Shown: in pieces, positions 34,181 through 44,786 of the stretch
Position numbering within the stretch: the stretch's first letter is position 1
Layout of the letters: the number at the start of each line of letters is the position of its first letter
From: Spirochaetaceae bacterium
Lineage (GTDB): Bacteria; Spirochaetota; Spirochaetia; B11-G9
Reading direction: 5' to 3'
NCBI GenBank assembly: GCA_015493635.1
Contig: WGCU01000030.1
Coordinates: 1 to 49,792 of the forward strand
DNA length: 49,792 bases
Made by a program: the position numbers and the translations under genes
The notes under the pieces: generated by a model
What the model was told of the DNA's origin: nothing
Database searches by the model: none
The model's input: the letters and a program-made list of their open reading frames with translations, nothing else

Positions 34181-34196
34181 TACACCATTTGGTGTA
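34181..34196. promoter_or_regulatory. Perfect NarL-type 7-2-7 palindrome
   Basis: TACACCA, TT, TGGTGTA: two inverted heptamers that begin TAC and end GTA, spaced 2 nt, as in NarL/NarP sites. It sits between the end of the NarL-family regulator gene and the symporter gene and points to direct control of the symporter (or of the regulator's own operon end). Confidence 0.7.
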
Positions 34197-34207
34197 TAAA
34201 AATAGTG

Positions 34208-34846
34208 CTATACAAGATTTTCATCCATAACTTTTTTTATAAACTCAACTTTTGAGTTAACTTCAAGCTTGCGGTAGATATGGAGGATGTGTTTTTTTAC
34301 GGTAGAAGATGCGATACTGTGTTTCATGCTGATCTCTCTGTATGTAAGCCCTTCAACAATAGACCGAAGAATTTCTTTCTCCCGGTTTGTCAGATTATAC
34401 TCCTTTTTCTCAATTGTTTTTGTTTCTTTTCTGAACTCGTCCAGTATCTTTCTTGCTATCTGGGGGCTTATGGGTGACCCTCCGGAATAAATGCTTTTAA
34501 TCTGGGAAACAAGATCTCCCGGTCTTGTATTTTTTAGAATGTACCCCGTTGCACCTGCTTGTATGGCATTGAGAATTTTTTTTTCTTCTTCAAAAATGGT
34601 GAGTATCAGAATGTCAATATCCGGATACGCTTTTTTAATTATCCGGGTTGCTTCAATTCCACTCATTCCCGGTAGTCCGATATCCATGAGGATGATATCC
34701 GGTGTAGTAAAAAGGGGGAAAGAGTCGATAAAGTTTTCCGCTTTACTGTAGGTTTTTAATACCTGGATATCGGGATCTGCACCAATAAGGTATTTTAGAC
34801 CCTGCCTGACCTCATCAATATCTTCAATGATAGATAATTTAATCAT
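34208..34846 (-). CDS. NarL/LuxR-family response regulator
   Basis: 212 residues: receiver domain with acidic residues E8/D9, D55 (ILMDIGLPG) and T/K in the usual places, then a four-helix HTH domain (about 148-210) containing LTNREKEILRSI and HSIASSTVKKHI. It overlaps the kinase gene by 4 nt. Confidence 0.95.
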   Translation of the reverse strand: MIKLSIIEDIDEVRQGLKYLIGADPDIQVLKTYSKAENFIDSFPLFTTPDIILMDIGLPGMSGIEATRIIKKAYPDIDILILTIFEEEKKILNAIQAGATGYILKNTRPGDLVSQIKSIYSGGSPISPQIARKILDEFRKETKTIEKKEYNLTNREKEILRSIVEGLTYREISMKHSIASSTVKKHILHIYRKLEVNSKVEFIKKVMDENLV

Positions 34847-36624
34847 GGTTCCTGTTCCTTTACAGGAATACTGATAACATATTTTGTTCCACTGTTTTTT
34901 CCTGTTTTTAATTTCATGGTTCCATGTAACGAAAGTATACGATCCTGAATACTTTTAAGACCAAAACCCGAATTTTTTTCTGTATCTTTATTGAATCCTA
35001 TCCCATTATCTTTAAATGAAGAGATAAACCAGCTGTCAGTCGCACGGATATCAACCGTTACCGCTGTTGCTTTTGAATGTTTGAGAACGTTTGTTACAAG
35101 CTCCTGAAGAATCTTTTCTATCTCAAAACGGATATTTCTAGGAATTGCATTTATTATTTCCCTGTTTTTAATTTTATATTTCAAATCAATATTCCTCAGT
35201 TCCAGTCTGTTCCGGATATTTACAATAAAAAAATGGGTGAAATCCATAATTGCCCGATCTCCGCTGTGATCAAAAATAATTTCTTTCAGATCCTGTATAG
35301 CCGCTTCGGCGTTTTTATCTATGCGGTCGAGCATATTGTCAAGAAGGGCAGGATCTGACACTGAAACGGAACGGGCGACATTGTTACTGATAAAGATGTT
35401 GGTTAGCCGGGCTCCGAGAGAATCATGGAGATTCCGAAAGATTCTTTCTTTTTCTTCCAGGACCCGAAGCCGGGTATTTTCTTTCTGAAGATTTGTTACT
35501 TCTTCTGTCCGTTTTTTTACCTCTTCTTCCATTCTGTAGGTGTACTTTTCCCTTATTTCAGCAAGATGATTAAACAGGTTCCCTATTTCTGAAAATTCAT
35601 CATTTCCTGATACAGGCACACGGGCATGAAGTTCTCCACTGCTGATTTTATTCATGACTGCAGCCATATTTTCCAGATGCCCTGTAATAATTTTTCTCAT
35701 AAGAAAGTTTATAACGATGACAAGAATAAAAATCAGAAAAATATCAGTAAGAAAAATAATTTCTATGGTATTGTTGGAAAACTCCATGATGGTATGATAC
35801 GGAAGAGCAGTGAGCAGAATCCAGCCGGTAGCTTCGTTTCGTATGTACGATACAAACATCTTTTCAACCTTTATGGTATCAATAAAGTATCCCCGTCTGC
35901 CAATAATTTTTTTAGAAGCATTATATTTCTTAAGATGTATAATATTCCCGGAGGAGGCTTCAAACTGACTGGTAAGAATCTGATACTTTCTGTTAAGAAG
36001 AATAATTTTGCTTTTATGCTGGGTATTAATATCCCTCATTACTGTCTGAAGCCCTTGGAGGATGATATCTATACCAAGTACACCGCTGAACTTTCCAGCA
36101 GACGAGTAGACGGGAATAACACCGGTTATACCGATAGCTTTTACACTTGCATAGATGTAGGGTTCAGAAATTGAGAATTTTCCCTCTTTAACTGCTGTTC
36201 TATACCATGGCCTTGACCGTGGATCATAACCAGGTGGGAATACTGGTTTATTGCGGATAAATCCTTCTCCAAATCCCCATTCATACATCTTTCCGGTTTC
36301 AGTTCCAAGGTAGATGGCACGTAGATAGTTTTTGCGGGCATCTACAGTTGAAAGAAAGATATTTCTCATGGCTTCTGTGTCAACCTCCCGGACGGCACTG
36401 TAATGAGAAAGAGACTGAGCAAGGCTTTCTATTTCAGTGAAAAAAAGGTTTATCTTTGAATTTGTCTCGTTGAGAATTGCAGAAGCGTACTCTTTTGATT
36501 TATCTATTGAATAGTTTTTAAAGTAGGTAAAGCTGATTAAGAGAAGTACCGTAAAAAAAAGAAGTACGGTAAAAGAAATAGCAAGAGTAAACTTTGCCTG
36601 TACGCTTGATGAAATATATTTCAC
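34843..36624 (-). CDS. Cache-domain sensor histidine kinase (NarX/HisKA_3 type)
   Basis: 593 residues. TM1 is about 12-34, a double-Cache sensor (about 40-280) carries the YDPRSRPWYR signature (133-142), TM2 is about 288-310, then a HAMP domain, a coiled coil (370-390), HisKA_3 with H400 in NLHDSLGARL, and a HATPase domain. Cache sensors of this class bind amino acids or carboxylates, which fits control of the adjacent symporter. Confidence 0.95.
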   Translation of the reverse strand: MKYISSSVQAKFTLAISFTVLLFFTVLLLISFTYFKNYSIDKSKEYASAILNETNSKINLFFTEIESLAQSLSHYSAVREVDTEAMRNIFLSTVDARKNYLRAIYLGTETGKMYEWGFGEGFIRNKPVFPPGYDPRSRPWYRTAVKEGKFSISEPYIYASVKAIGITGVIPVYSSAGKFSGVLGIDIILQGLQTVMRDINTQHKSKIILLNRKYQILTSQFEASSGNIIHLKKYNASKKIIGRRGYFIDTIKVEKMFVSYIRNEATGWILLTALPYHTIMEFSNNTIEIIFLTDIFLIFILVIVINFLMRKIITGHLENMAAVMNKISSGELHARVPVSGNDEFSEIGNLFNHLAEIREKYTYRMEEEVKKRTEEVTNLQKENTRLRVLEEKERIFRNLHDSLGARLTNIFISNNVARSVSVSDPALLDNMLDRIDKNAEAAIQDLKEIIFDHSGDRAIMDFTHFFIVNIRNRLELRNIDLKYKIKNREIINAIPRNIRFEIEKILQELVTNVLKHSKATAVTVDIRATDSWFISSFKDNGIGFNKDTEKNSGFGLKSIQDRILSLHGTMKLKTGKNSGTKYVISIPVKEQEP

Positions 36625-36729
36625 CTGTATATAGTAACGGGTAAAAGCGGAATGTACAATATTATCCTTGTTTAATGTTTGGCTTTGTATTAAAGTATTT
36701 AGAGTTAATAGCTTAATTGGAGGAAGTTA

Positions 36730-37461
36730 ATGAAGCTGACAGTTGTAGGATTCTGGGGAGCATACCCTGGTAAAACAGGAGCAACCTCTGGATATCTGGT
36801 GCAGTCAGATAACTATAATACGCTTCTTGACTGCGGTTCTGCTGTCCTCTCCAAACTTCATGGATACATTGATATCAACGAGCTTGAAAGTGTCGTTCTC
36901 TCTCATTATCATCCTGATCATACTGCGGATGTCGGGGTTCTTCAGCATGCGGTTATTGTACAGAAGGCTCTGAAAAACCGGGCTAAACCGCTTACCTTTT
37001 ATGGACATACTGAGGATCCTGCTTTTAAAACCCTTGCTTTGCCAAACTACACTTCTTTTACCGAGTACAAGGAAGGAGAAAAATACCCGGTGGGGCCTTT
37101 TACTTTTACCTTTATTAAAACCCCCCATCCTGTAACAGCTTTTTCCATGCGAATCGATTATCATGGAAAATCCATTGGATACACCGGGGATACCCAATGG
37201 AATGACTACCTGCCCGCCTTTTTCAGGAATGTGGATATCCTCCTTTGTGAAGCGAGTCTTTTTTCGAAATTTAAAGGAGCAGTACCCGGACACCTTACCG
37301 CGTCAGAAGCCGGGAAACTGGCAGCGAAAGCCTCCGCTGAACGTCTCATCCTTACGCATCTACCCCATTACGGGAATCATGAAGATCTGCTTACTGAAGC
37401 TTCAGCAGTGTACAGCGGTCCTGTTGAACTGGCTTCCGAAGGAAAATCCTGGGAGATATAG
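36730..37461 (+). CDS. Metallo-beta-lactamase-fold hydrolase
   Basis: 243 residues with the MBL metal motif H59-x-H61-x-D63-H64 (SHYHPDHTAD). Later metal ligands appear in TPHPVTAF, GYTGDT and LTHLPHYG. The layout resembles the RNase Z/arylsulfatase-like branch of small MBL hydrolases. GGAGG ribosome site. It is 56 nt upstream of a dihydropyrimidinase gene, so it may act in the same catabolic route, for example opening a cyclic amide. Confidence 0.88.
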   Translation: MKLTVVGFWGAYPGKTGATSGYLVQSDNYNTLLDCGSAVLSKLHGYIDINELESVVLSHYHPDHTADVGVLQHAVIVQKALKNRAKPLTFYGHTEDPAFKTLALPNYTSFTEYKEGEKYPVGPFTFTFIKTPHPVTAFSMRIDYHGKSIGYTGDTQWNDYLPAFFRNVDILLCEASLFSKFKGAVPGHLTASEAGKLAAKASAERLILTHLPHYGNHEDLLTEASAVYSGPVELASEGKSWEI

Positions 37462-37517
37462 GGATATTTTATGTTTTCCTTCTTGATTTAGACTCCTCAT
37501 AGATGAGAATATACCCT

Positions 37518-38903
37518 ATGAATATTCTTATTAAAAACGGTACCCTTGTTACTGAAAAAGAACAAGTGCGGAAAGATCTCCTTATACAGGGAGAAAAGAT
37601 AAAAGCCATTGAAGAAACCTTTGCACAGGAAGAGCTTCCCCCGGAACTTAAAGTGATAGATGCCTCGGGTAAATATGTTTTCCCCGGATTTATTGATGCC
37701 CACACACATTACCAGCTGGTATCCCGGGGAACGGTAACCGCGGACAAGTTTTTTGATGGAAGCGTTCTTGCTGCATTCGGAGGAGTAACGACGGTTATTG
37801 ATTTCTCCGATCATCTGCCTGGGAAAAAAATTGTCGAAGGAGCTCATTTCAGGAATGACGAAGCAGCGGGTGAGATGGCCATAGACTGGGCACTCCATCA
37901 GGTTGTTACCAGTGTACAAGATGATTCTTCCATGGAATTGAAGGAACTGAAGGATCTGGGCGTATCTGCTATAAAGATTTTCACTACCTATAAAAGTGCC
38001 GGTTATTTTATTGAAAAGGAAGATGTTTCCAAGCTCTTTAAAATGTGCAGAGACCTGGATATTATGGTAACTATTCACGCTGAGGATGATGACCTTATAG
38101 AACAAAAAACTGCTGAACTTACGTCCGATGGATATCCGCCAAAGCTGCTCCCTCTTGTCCGTACGGCAGAGGCTGAATATAAAGCCATTATGGATTATGG
38201 GAAACTTGCCGGTTCGTTGAATATGCCGGTTTACATAGTACATCTTTCTTCGTCCAGAGGTCTTGACGCTGTACGGGAACTGAAAAAGGCCGGAGTGCGT
38301 ATTTACGCGGAAACGACGCCGACGTATCTTCATCTGACTGATGAGCTTCTCTCCGGAGAAATGCCCCAGCGGTTTGTCATGACTCCCCCCTTAAGGAAAA
38401 AACAGGACAACAAAGCTCTCTGGGACGGGCTTACCTGCGGAGATATTCAGCTTGTTGCTACAGATCACTGCACTTTCACTTTGGAACAAAAGCTGCTCTC
38501 AAATGACTGCAGAACGATATACCCGGGGGTACCGGGGACAGAAGAGATGCTTCAGCTTATATTTACCAACGGTGTAAAAAAGGGGTTGTTCCCCGTTACA
38601 AAACTTGTCTCTCTGCTGGCTGAATCCCCCGCCCGGATGTTCGGATTATATCCTGAAAAGGGCAGTCTCGCAGAGGGAACCGATGCTGATATTGTTATTT
38701 TTGATCCGGACGCAGAGACCATCTTTACGAATGAGAACCGCCACACAAAAGCAGGCTATACGCCCTACAACGGGATGAAAGTCTTCGGAAAGGTCGAAAT
38801 GACACTCCTCCGGGGACGTATTATCGTCGAGGGTGATGCTTTTTCAGGCACCAGAGGAAAGGGACGGTTCCTCCCTGCAGGTACTCCCGGCATTTACCGG
38901 TAG
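37518..38903 (+). CDS. Dihydropyrimidinase/hydantoinase
   Basis: 461 residues starting MNILIKNGTLV (an in-frame ATG at 37503 would add five residues). Amidohydrolase barrel with H62-x-H64 in DAHTHYQ, the carboxylated lysine K153 in AIKIFTTYKS, a histidine in HLSSSRG context and D in ATDHCTF. It opens dihydropyrimidine or hydantoin rings. No Shine-Dalgarno site at either start. The preceding MBL gene and this one suggest a pyrimidine or cyclic-imide degradation pair. Confidence 0.9.
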   Translation: MNILIKNGTLVTEKEQVRKDLLIQGEKIKAIEETFAQEELPPELKVIDASGKYVFPGFIDAHTHYQLVSRGTVTADKFFDGSVLAAFGGVTTVIDFSDHLPGKKIVEGAHFRNDEAAGEMAIDWALHQVVTSVQDDSSMELKELKDLGVSAIKIFTTYKSAGYFIEKEDVSKLFKMCRDLDIMVTIHAEDDDLIEQKTAELTSDGYPPKLLPLVRTAEAEYKAIMDYGKLAGSLNMPVYIVHLSSSRGLDAVRELKKAGVRIYAETTPTYLHLTDELLSGEMPQRFVMTPPLRKKQDNKALWDGLTCGDIQLVATDHCTFTLEQKLLSNDCRTIYPGVPGTEEMLQLIFTNGVKKGLFPVTKLVSLLAESPARMFGLYPEKGSLAEGTDADIVIFDPDAETIFTNENRHTKAGYTPYNGMKVFGKVEMTLLRGRIIVEGDAFSGTRGKGRFLPAGTPGIYR

Positions 38904-38914
38904 TCGGTTAAAAT

Positions 38915-38993
38915 GTATCAATACCCCGCGGCGTGCCGCGGAATAAGCCGCGGCAGCGGCTCAGGGAAAGGGTTTACCTTGGGGTATTGATAC
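38915..38993. repeat. Structured inverted-repeat element between converging genes
   Basis: A perfect 13-bp inverted repeat (38915-38927 and 38981-38993) encloses 53 nt holding a second perfect 7-bp GC-rich palindrome (CCGCGGC at 38926-38932, GCCGCGG at 38935-38941) and a further GCCGCGGC (38947-38954). It could end transcription from both converging genes, but the nested palindromes and lack of a T-run look more like a dispersed REP/MITE-type element. The two ends of the bigger repeat read GTATCAATACCCC. Confidence 0.65.
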
Positions 38994-38996
38994 CTT

Positions 38997-41261
38997 TCAT
39001 TCAGTTTTAAACTTGTCCGTTTCCTCTTTTAATTTGGAGGAAACACTGGATAACAGATCTACGGCTTCTGATATTTTCTCCACAACCTTGCTGATTTCTA
39101 CCGCTCCCGTATCAATTTCGTTCATGGAGCCTGAAACCTCTATGGAAATTCTATCAACCTGGGAGACAGTTTCTTCCAGTTCCTCTACGTTTGCTGTAAT
39201 ATTTCCGGAGCTGCTTTTCACTTTTTCACTGACCGAATTGAGAACTCCTACAGATTCAAGGATCTGTGTTCCTCCTTCTGCCAGCTCCTTTGTTGTGGAA
39301 AGAATTTCAGAAAATGCGTCGTACACACTTTTGACTTCGGTACTTATTTCCGAGAAGCTTCTGCTTGTTTTATCTCCCTCCCGGACGGCTTCCTGTATCC
39401 TTTCAATAACCGCCTTTATTTCTGTTTTTATATCTTTGGCGCTGGATGCGGCATTTTCAGCAAGGGTTCGAATTTCATCTGCCACAACAGCAAAACCTCT
39501 TCCAGCATCTCCTGCGTGGGCCGCTTCTATTGCAGCGTTCATGGCAAGAAGATTTGTCTGGGCGGATATATTGTTTATAATGGTAACTGCTCCGGATATA
39601 CTTTCAATATTTTCTTCTATGGCGCTTATGGCTTTGATGGTTGAGGCAATAACCATCTCGCCTTTGTTTGTATTGTTGAGCAGATTTCCTGTCGTTTCCT
39701 GTTTTCCTGCAGTAATCGATGAAACATTATGTATGGAAGCAACCATCTCATTTACAGCGGCACTGGAGTTTTCAATGGCCTGTAATTGTTTCTGTATGGT
39801 ACTGTCCAACTCTGTAATCTCATTCCTGATATCCCGGGAGTTTGCTGCCGACGTAGCAATTATTGTCTTGAGTGATTCCATTGATTTAATGGTACTTGCA
39901 ATGCTGGCGGTAATCTCGGTAACTGATGACGTTGTATTCTCAACCTGATGATTGAGGGTCCCTTTAACATCAACAGCGGCAGTTATAGTATGTTTTATGG
40001 TGGTAATCATGGTATTCAGTGTTGCTATGAAAGCATTGAATGATTGGGCGAGCGTTCCCACTTCATCAGAAGATACTATTTCAAGTCTTGAAGTCAGGTC
40101 ACCGCCTTCTTCAGCGATCTCCGCAAGGGTCTCGTTTACTGTTTTAAGAGGCCGTGTAATAGCTTTAACGATAAAGAAACTGATAGTAAGGCTGGCGGCT
40201 GCAACAATGATGAGTACAAGAAAGAAAAATTCAGTGAACGTTATAAAGGATTTGTGCATGGATTCTTTTATCGTTACTTTGGTAGTGAGGGCCTTGGATA
40301 TATTCTGGGCGGTGAAGATAACTCCGACGTTTTTATCTGCGAAATCTTTTATGGGGAAAACAGTTACCGCATAGTTTCGAATAATATCCCGGTAAACTGT
40401 TTTTGATCCCATGTCCAAAAGTGAACTGCTGATAAGGGTATTGGTAATATCGGGGTCCGGTGCATCGGTTAATACATATTTATTATCGATAACCGGGTAC
40501 CTGACGGGGTCGTTAAGGGATTTTGCAATGGTCAGATTGTCAGCGTTCATGTATGCGGCATAGTAAGTTCTGTTGCTGGTTCCAAGATTGTTAAAAACTT
40601 CGGAAAAAGGGAAAAGAACTTCCACCGATCCCATGTGCTTCCCTGACGGGGTCTCAACAGAGGTGATCCCCCGTATGGCAAATCCTCCTCTGCCGATTTC
40701 AATACCGGTGATAGGTTTATAGGGTTTTTTATTTATTTTAAGGACGGTTTTTCTGAAAGAACTGATGTCATCGGAAATATCCACCTTTTTCCCATCTATC
40801 TTTGTCTGATATCCGTTTCTCCAGAGCCGGACAAGACTACGGCCGTTTGGGAGGTGAAAATGAAGTTTAAGAACCATTCCCTGAGTATTTTTCGTATAGC
40901 CTGACAGAGCAAACTGTAAGTTCTTTCTCAGGTAGTCCCGTGCTTTCTGGGATTCGGGAGAGCGGGGATCGTTGATGTTTCCCGACAGAGCAATAGTATA
41001 AGCTTTGATGATAGCAGGATCTTCACTGAAAAGGGCTGCTATGGTAAGGGCCTTGTTTCCTATCAAGTCTATCTGCTTTGCAACAGAAGCACGGATGTTG
41101 TTACTTGCCGTTTCAATGTCGGTATCAATGAGATTGTTTATCATTTTTGTATGAGTGCTGTTTATATTGTTTAACAGATACACCGTGATGATAAACGCCG
41201 CGGAGCCGAGAACAACAATAATGCTTAAAATTATTACACTTATTTTATTCCTTATTTTCAT
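38997..41261 (-). CDS. Methyl-accepting chemotaxis protein
   Basis: 754 residues. TM1 is about 8-29, a large periplasmic sensor (about 40-335, double-Cache-like) follows, TM2 is about 345-367, then HAMP, and a long cytoplasmic coiled coil with the invariant hairpin tip (about [26 protein letters not shown]). The signalling domain is complete. The sensor's ligand is unknown. Its stop lies 4 nt from the inverted-repeat element. Confidence 0.95.
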   Translation of the reverse strand: MKIRNKISVIILSIIVVLGSAAFIITVYLLNNINSTHTKMINNLIDTDIETASNNIRASVAKQIDLIGNKALTIAALFSEDPAIIKAYTIALSGNINDPRSPESQKARDYLRKNLQFALSGYTKNTQGMVLKLHFHLPNGRSLVRLWRNGYQTKIDGKKVDISDDISSFRKTVLKINKKPYKPITGIEIGRGGFAIRGITSVETPSGKHMGSVEVLFPFSEVFNNLGTSNRTYYAAYMNADNLTIAKSLNDPVRYPVIDNKYVLTDAPDPDITNTLISSSLLDMGSKTVYRDIIRNYAVTVFPIKDFADKNVGVIFTAQNISKALTTKVTIKESMHKSFITFTEFFFLVLIIVAAASLTISFFIVKAITRPLKTVNETLAEIAEEGGDLTSRLEIVSSDEVGTLAQSFNAFIATLNTMITTIKHTITAAVDVKGTLNHQVENTTSSVTEITASIASTIKSMESLKTIIATSAANSRDIRNEITELDSTIQKQLQAIENSSAAVNEMVASIHNVSSITAGKQETTGNLLNNTNKGEMVIASTIKAISAIEENIESISGAVTIINNISAQTNLLAMNAAIEAAHAGDAGRGFAVVADEIRTLAENAASSAKDIKTEIKAVIERIQEAVREGDKTSRSFSEISTEVKSVYDAFSEILSTTKELAEGGTQILESVGVLNSVSEKVKSSSGNITANVEELEETVSQVDRISIEVSGSMNEIDTGAVEISKVVEKISEAVDLLSSVSSKLKEETDKFKTE

Positions 41262-41326
41262 ACCATTACTCCTGCATTAATTGTATTAAAAGAACAACCG
41301 GAATGCAAGAAAAGAAACAAAAAAGT

Positions 41327-42148
41327 TCATTCTTTTACAGATCCCGAGAGAAGCCCCTTAATAAAATATTTCCCTAGAAAGATGTAGATCAGAAGAACAG
41401 GCAATGCCGCGAGAAAAGCTCCCGCCATGGGAATATTCCAGCTTACTGCCTGGCCTCCTGCAAGCTGGGACAATCCGACGGTAATGGGATTCGCGGAGGG
41501 TTTTGTCAGGGTGATACCCCAGAGGAACTCATTCCATATCTGGGTGAACTGCCAAATACCCACGACAACAAACCCGGGAATGGAAAGGGGAAGGATAAGC
41601 CGTGTGTAGAGGCCGAAGTACCCGGCTCCGTCAAGACGGCCGGATTCCATAATTGATCCGGGGATCTGGTCATAAAAGTTTCTAAAGAGAAGGGTAACGA
41701 TAGGAATACCGTAGATAACATGAGCAACAACAAGTCCTCCCAGGGATCCGTACAGCCCTATACTTTTCAGCACCTGAAAGAGCGGAATAAGAATAATCTG
41801 ATAGGGTATGAACATACCGAAAAGGAGCAGGGTGAAAACAATTTCACTTCCCCTGAACTTGTTCTTTGAAAAGACATATCCGTTAATGGAGCCGATAAAA
41901 GACGAAAGTACCGTTGCGGAAATCGCAAGAATCAGGCTGTTTGAAACGTCCGTCTTCAATAGTTTAAAAGCACGGCTGTAACTTCCAAAGTTTAATTTTG
42001 CCGGAAATGACCAGGATGTAAGAAGATTGATTTTGGAAGGCTCTTTTAAGGAAGTGATAAGTGCCATATACATGGGCACAAGGTATATCCCTATGAGAAG
42101 TACAAGGAATATATAAAAAATAATTCTTTTTACGTTTTGAGTTTTCAT
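41327..42148 (-). CDS. ABC sugar transporter permease (MalG type)
   Basis: 273 residues, six membrane helices, with the EAA loop (ESGRLDGAGYFGLYTRLILPLSIPG) that docks the ATPase. The start codon overlaps the upstream permease stop (TGATG). The ATPase gene is absent from this operon; such systems often use a shared one such as MsmK/UgpC. Confidence 0.93.
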   Translation of the reverse strand: MKTQNVKRIIFYIFLVLLIGIYLVPMYMALITSLKEPSKINLLTSWSFPAKLNFGSYSRAFKLLKTDVSNSLILAISATVLSSFIGSINGYVFSKNKFRGSEIVFTLLLFGMFIPYQIILIPLFQVLKSIGLYGSLGGLVVAHVIYGIPIVTLLFRNFYDQIPGSIMESGRLDGAGYFGLYTRLILPLSIPGFVVVGIWQFTQIWNEFLWGITLTKPSANPITVGLSQLAGGQAVSWNIPMAGAFLAALPVLLIYIFLGKYFIKGLLSGSVKE

Positions 42149-43278
42149 CAGTACTTCCTCTCTCTGTGGGAGTGAATCATGTAGGGAATAATAAAAAGGG
42201 CGGCCAGTACAAAGAGAATAACTGCCATTGAAGCCCCTGAGGCAAACTGGTTTGCTCTAAAGGTTGTCAGATACATGTTAATAGCCGGATGTCCCGTATT
42301 GATATTGTCAGCCCCGGCTAGAGCATAGATGAGATCAAAGAGCTTTAAGGAGATGTGGGCAAGGATTATAACAGCACTGAGTGTTATGGGTTTCACATTG
42401 GGGATGGCAATCTTCCAGTAGTACTGAAACTCATTTGCTCCATCCAGCCGCGCTGCTTCTTTCATTGATTCAGACAATCCCCTGAGCCCTGCTAGGTACA
42501 GCGCCATGGTATATCCCGAATATTGCCAGATACCAGCCATTATTATGCCGAGAGTAGCCAGGTTGAGACCGTGCTTTTCCTTGAAGGGAAGGATCGGGGG
42601 TATGATGTTTCTGAGTACCGTTATGTACAGCAGGAGAAGCAGTGTAATAATCCCATAGACAATTCCCCTGGTCATTTTGTTCTTTCGTATGTTACGAAAA
42701 GTAAGGAAAAGTGTCAGCAGCCCCAGAGGGATAAACAGTATTGTTGGAAGATTCTGCCAGTTGAAAGTCAGGATGGAGGTTCTGCTGCTGATCCATAAAA
42801 AATTACTCTTTGGTAAGCCGAAAGCTGTAGGAATAAGATTGATTCCTCCATTGGGAGAGAGAAGCCAGCGCCAGATTGTCCCGGTTACGATAAAGGAGAG
42901 AGACATCGGGTAAAGAAAAATGGTACGGAAAAGCCCTTCATATTTTACCGCTCTGTCTAGCAGAATAGCGAGAAACAAACCGAGAGCAAGGGTTCCTGCA
43001 AGCAGAAACAGGGAGTAGAAGATGGTGTTGGTAACATCCTGTCTGAACCTGCTGTGAATAAAACCTGTAAAAAGGTCTTTGTAATTACCCAGACCGATAA
43101 AATGTTTTACAGGATTCAGCGCAAGTCCGGCGCTTTTTCCCCAGTCTGTCAGGGATGTATATATCGTTGTACCGATAAATCCGTAGATAAATATTCCAAC
43201 AAGAATGATAGAGGGAAGTATAATAAATATTGATGTCAGTTTATCTCTCTGTCTCGTTTTTGATATTGTAGCTGCCAT
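42148..43278 (-). CDS. ABC sugar transporter permease (MalF type) with an extra membrane segment
   Basis: 376 residues, about 70 more than usual for this family. The EAA loop is intact (EAARLDGANEFQYYWKIAIPN). The extra length lies near residues 185-250, a stretch with an added membrane pair (around TRGIVYGIITLLLLLYITVL) and a charged loop. Partners are the MalG-like permease and the binding protein at 43338. Confidence 0.92.
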   Translation of the reverse strand: MAATISKTRQRDKLTSIFIILPSIILVGIFIYGFIGTTIYTSLTDWGKSAGLALNPVKHFIGLGNYKDLFTGFIHSRFRQDVTNTIFYSLFLLAGTLALGLFLAILLDRAVKYEGLFRTIFLYPMSLSFIVTGTIWRWLLSPNGGINLIPTAFGLPKSNFLWISSRTSILTFNWQNLPTILFIPLGLLTLFLTFRNIRKNKMTRGIVYGIITLLLLLYITVLRNIIPPILPFKEKHGLNLATLGIIMAGIWQYSGYTMALYLAGLRGLSESMKEAARLDGANEFQYYWKIAIPNVKPITLSAVIILAHISLKLFDLIYALAGADNINTGHPAINMYLTTFRANQFASGASMAVILFVLAALFIIPYMIHSHRERKY

Positions 43279-43299
43279 AGGCTCCCTTTAATAGAAAAC

Positions 43300-43325
43300 G
43301 CTGGCCCTCTGCAGTGAGGGCCAGC
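43300..43325 (-). terminator. Intergenic hairpin between binding protein and permease genes
   Basis: GCTGGCCCTC (43300-43309), six bases, then GAGGGCCAGC (43316-43325): a perfect 10-bp stem just after the binding-protein stop, followed on the minus strand by GTTTTCTATT. Such hairpins act as partial terminators or 3' mRNA stabilisers and let the binding protein be made in excess. Confidence 0.75.
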
Positions 43326-43337
43326 ATTCAGAAATTT

Positions 43338-44669
43338 TTATTTACCGATTCCGTTTTGTATAGCTATAGCCTGGCATGCGTTGGCAGCCTGCTGTGCGTC
43401 TCTGTTGTTCATAAACATTTCCATTACTGATGAGAAATCATTCATGAAACCTTCATTGGCAACAACACCATGGGTCAGACTACCCACTATACGGTTGCTT
43501 GCCCAGTCTTTTGCTGCGGACTGGGAGTAAACATTGTAAAGCGACAAATCTGAATCTGTTCTTGCAGAGATGGATCCCTTAAGGGGATTAAATGCGTCCT
43601 GTCCTTTTTTTGATCCGCATGTTTTAAGCCATGCAACGGTGGCATCCGGGTTTTTAGCTCCTACAGGAAGTCCGAAACTGTCAGCCAGGAAGATGAAAGT
43701 GCCATTTGTCCCGGGTGAAGGAGACCATCCGTAATCTTTCTTGGGTGTAAGTTTAAGGGTTGTTGACATGTAGCCGGAAGCCCAGTCGCCCATGATATTG
43801 AAAGCAGCCTGACCGTGAACAACCATGTCAGTTGCCTGCTGCCATGACAGGGATGCGGCATCCTTGTTGGTGTATTTCAATACCTTGTCCATGGTTTTCC
43901 AGACATTTACAACTTTTGGATCAGTCCATGAAAGTTTTCCCTTCCAGAGTGCGTCATAATCATCGGCGCCGAGAACACCGAGAGCAACACTTTCCCACAG
44001 GTGGTTTACCGTCCACGCCTGGCCGAGAGCGAGGGGGATGATCCCCTGTGCTTTAAGCTTGTCAGCGGTGGTAAAGAATTCATCCCAGGATTTTGGAGCG
44101 GTAACTCCCCACTTTTTCAGATTGGCAGGAACGTACCACATAACATTTGAACGGTGAATATTTACTGGTACCGACCATATTCCGTCTTTTGTGCCGATAA
44201 GGTTAAGGAGATCTTTCGGGAATACCTTCAGCCATCCTTCTTCCTTGAACAGGGGAGTAAGATCAACCATTCTGTTTGCGATAACCCATGTACCAATTAA
44301 TTCCTGACCCGCGTGAACCTGGAAGGAATCAGGCGGTGAGCCGCCGAGCATACGCGTTTTCAAGACTGCTTTAGCATTGACGCCGGAACCCCCGGTTATT
44401 GTTGCATTGATAACATTAACACCGGGATAGTTTGCTTTAAAAACCTTAATAAGTGCTGCAAGGGCGGGGCCTTCATCTCCTGCCCACCAAGAGAATATTT
44501 CCAGATCGCCTCCAGGTGTTTTATTGTCGAGGACAACCTGCTGTACGTTTGCCTTTGCTGCCGCAGGGGCCGCTGCTTTTTCCTGCGTCCCGTTTGCAAA
44601 GACTCCACTGCCTGCAGTAAGCAGTGAAACAATGAGTGCCAGAAACAGAACTTTTCTTCGTTTCATCAT
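43338..44669 (-). CDS. Extracellular sugar-binding protein of the ABC transporter
   Basis: 443 residues: signal peptide (about 1-25), then a type I/II solute-binding fold with [20 protein letters not shown] and [15 protein letters not shown]. The family carries sugars or oligosaccharides. The start at 44669 follows AAGGAG with 5-nt spacing. It has its own strong promoter (44787-44815) and is followed by a hairpin and the two permease genes. Confidence 0.92.
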   Translation of the reverse strand: MMKRRKVLFLALIVSLLTAGSGVFANGTQEKAAAPAAAKANVQQVVLDNKTPGGDLEIFSWWAGDEGPALAALIKVFKANYPGVNVINATITGGSGVNAKAVLKTRMLGGSPPDSFQVHAGQELIGTWVIANRMVDLTPLFKEEGWLKVFPKDLLNLIGTKDGIWSVPVNIHRSNVMWYVPANLKKWGVTAPKSWDEFFTTADKLKAQGIIPLALGQAWTVNHLWESVALGVLGADDYDALWKGKLSWTDPKVVNVWKTMDKVLKYTNKDAASLSWQQATDMVVHGQAAFNIMGDWASGYMSTTLKLTPKKDYGWSPSPGTNGTFIFLADSFGLPVGAKNPDATVAWLKTCGSKKGQDAFNPLKGSISARTDSDLSLYNVYSQSAAKDWASNRIVGSLTHGVVANEGFMNDFSSVMEMFMNNRDAQQAANACQAIAIQNGIGK

Positions 44670-44786
44670 GTGAACTCCTTAAAATAATTTTGTTCTCCAT
44701 GGCGGCGGTAAAGTTCTTGATCGGATGGTACCTGAAAAAGAAACCAATTACCCGAAAAAATAACCTAACTCATTACCATGTATAGA

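Noticed and set aside
38915-38993. Integron attC site
   Set aside because: The palindrome lacks the R'/R'' core (RYYYAAC and GTTRRRY) and there is no integrase or cassette array nearby.
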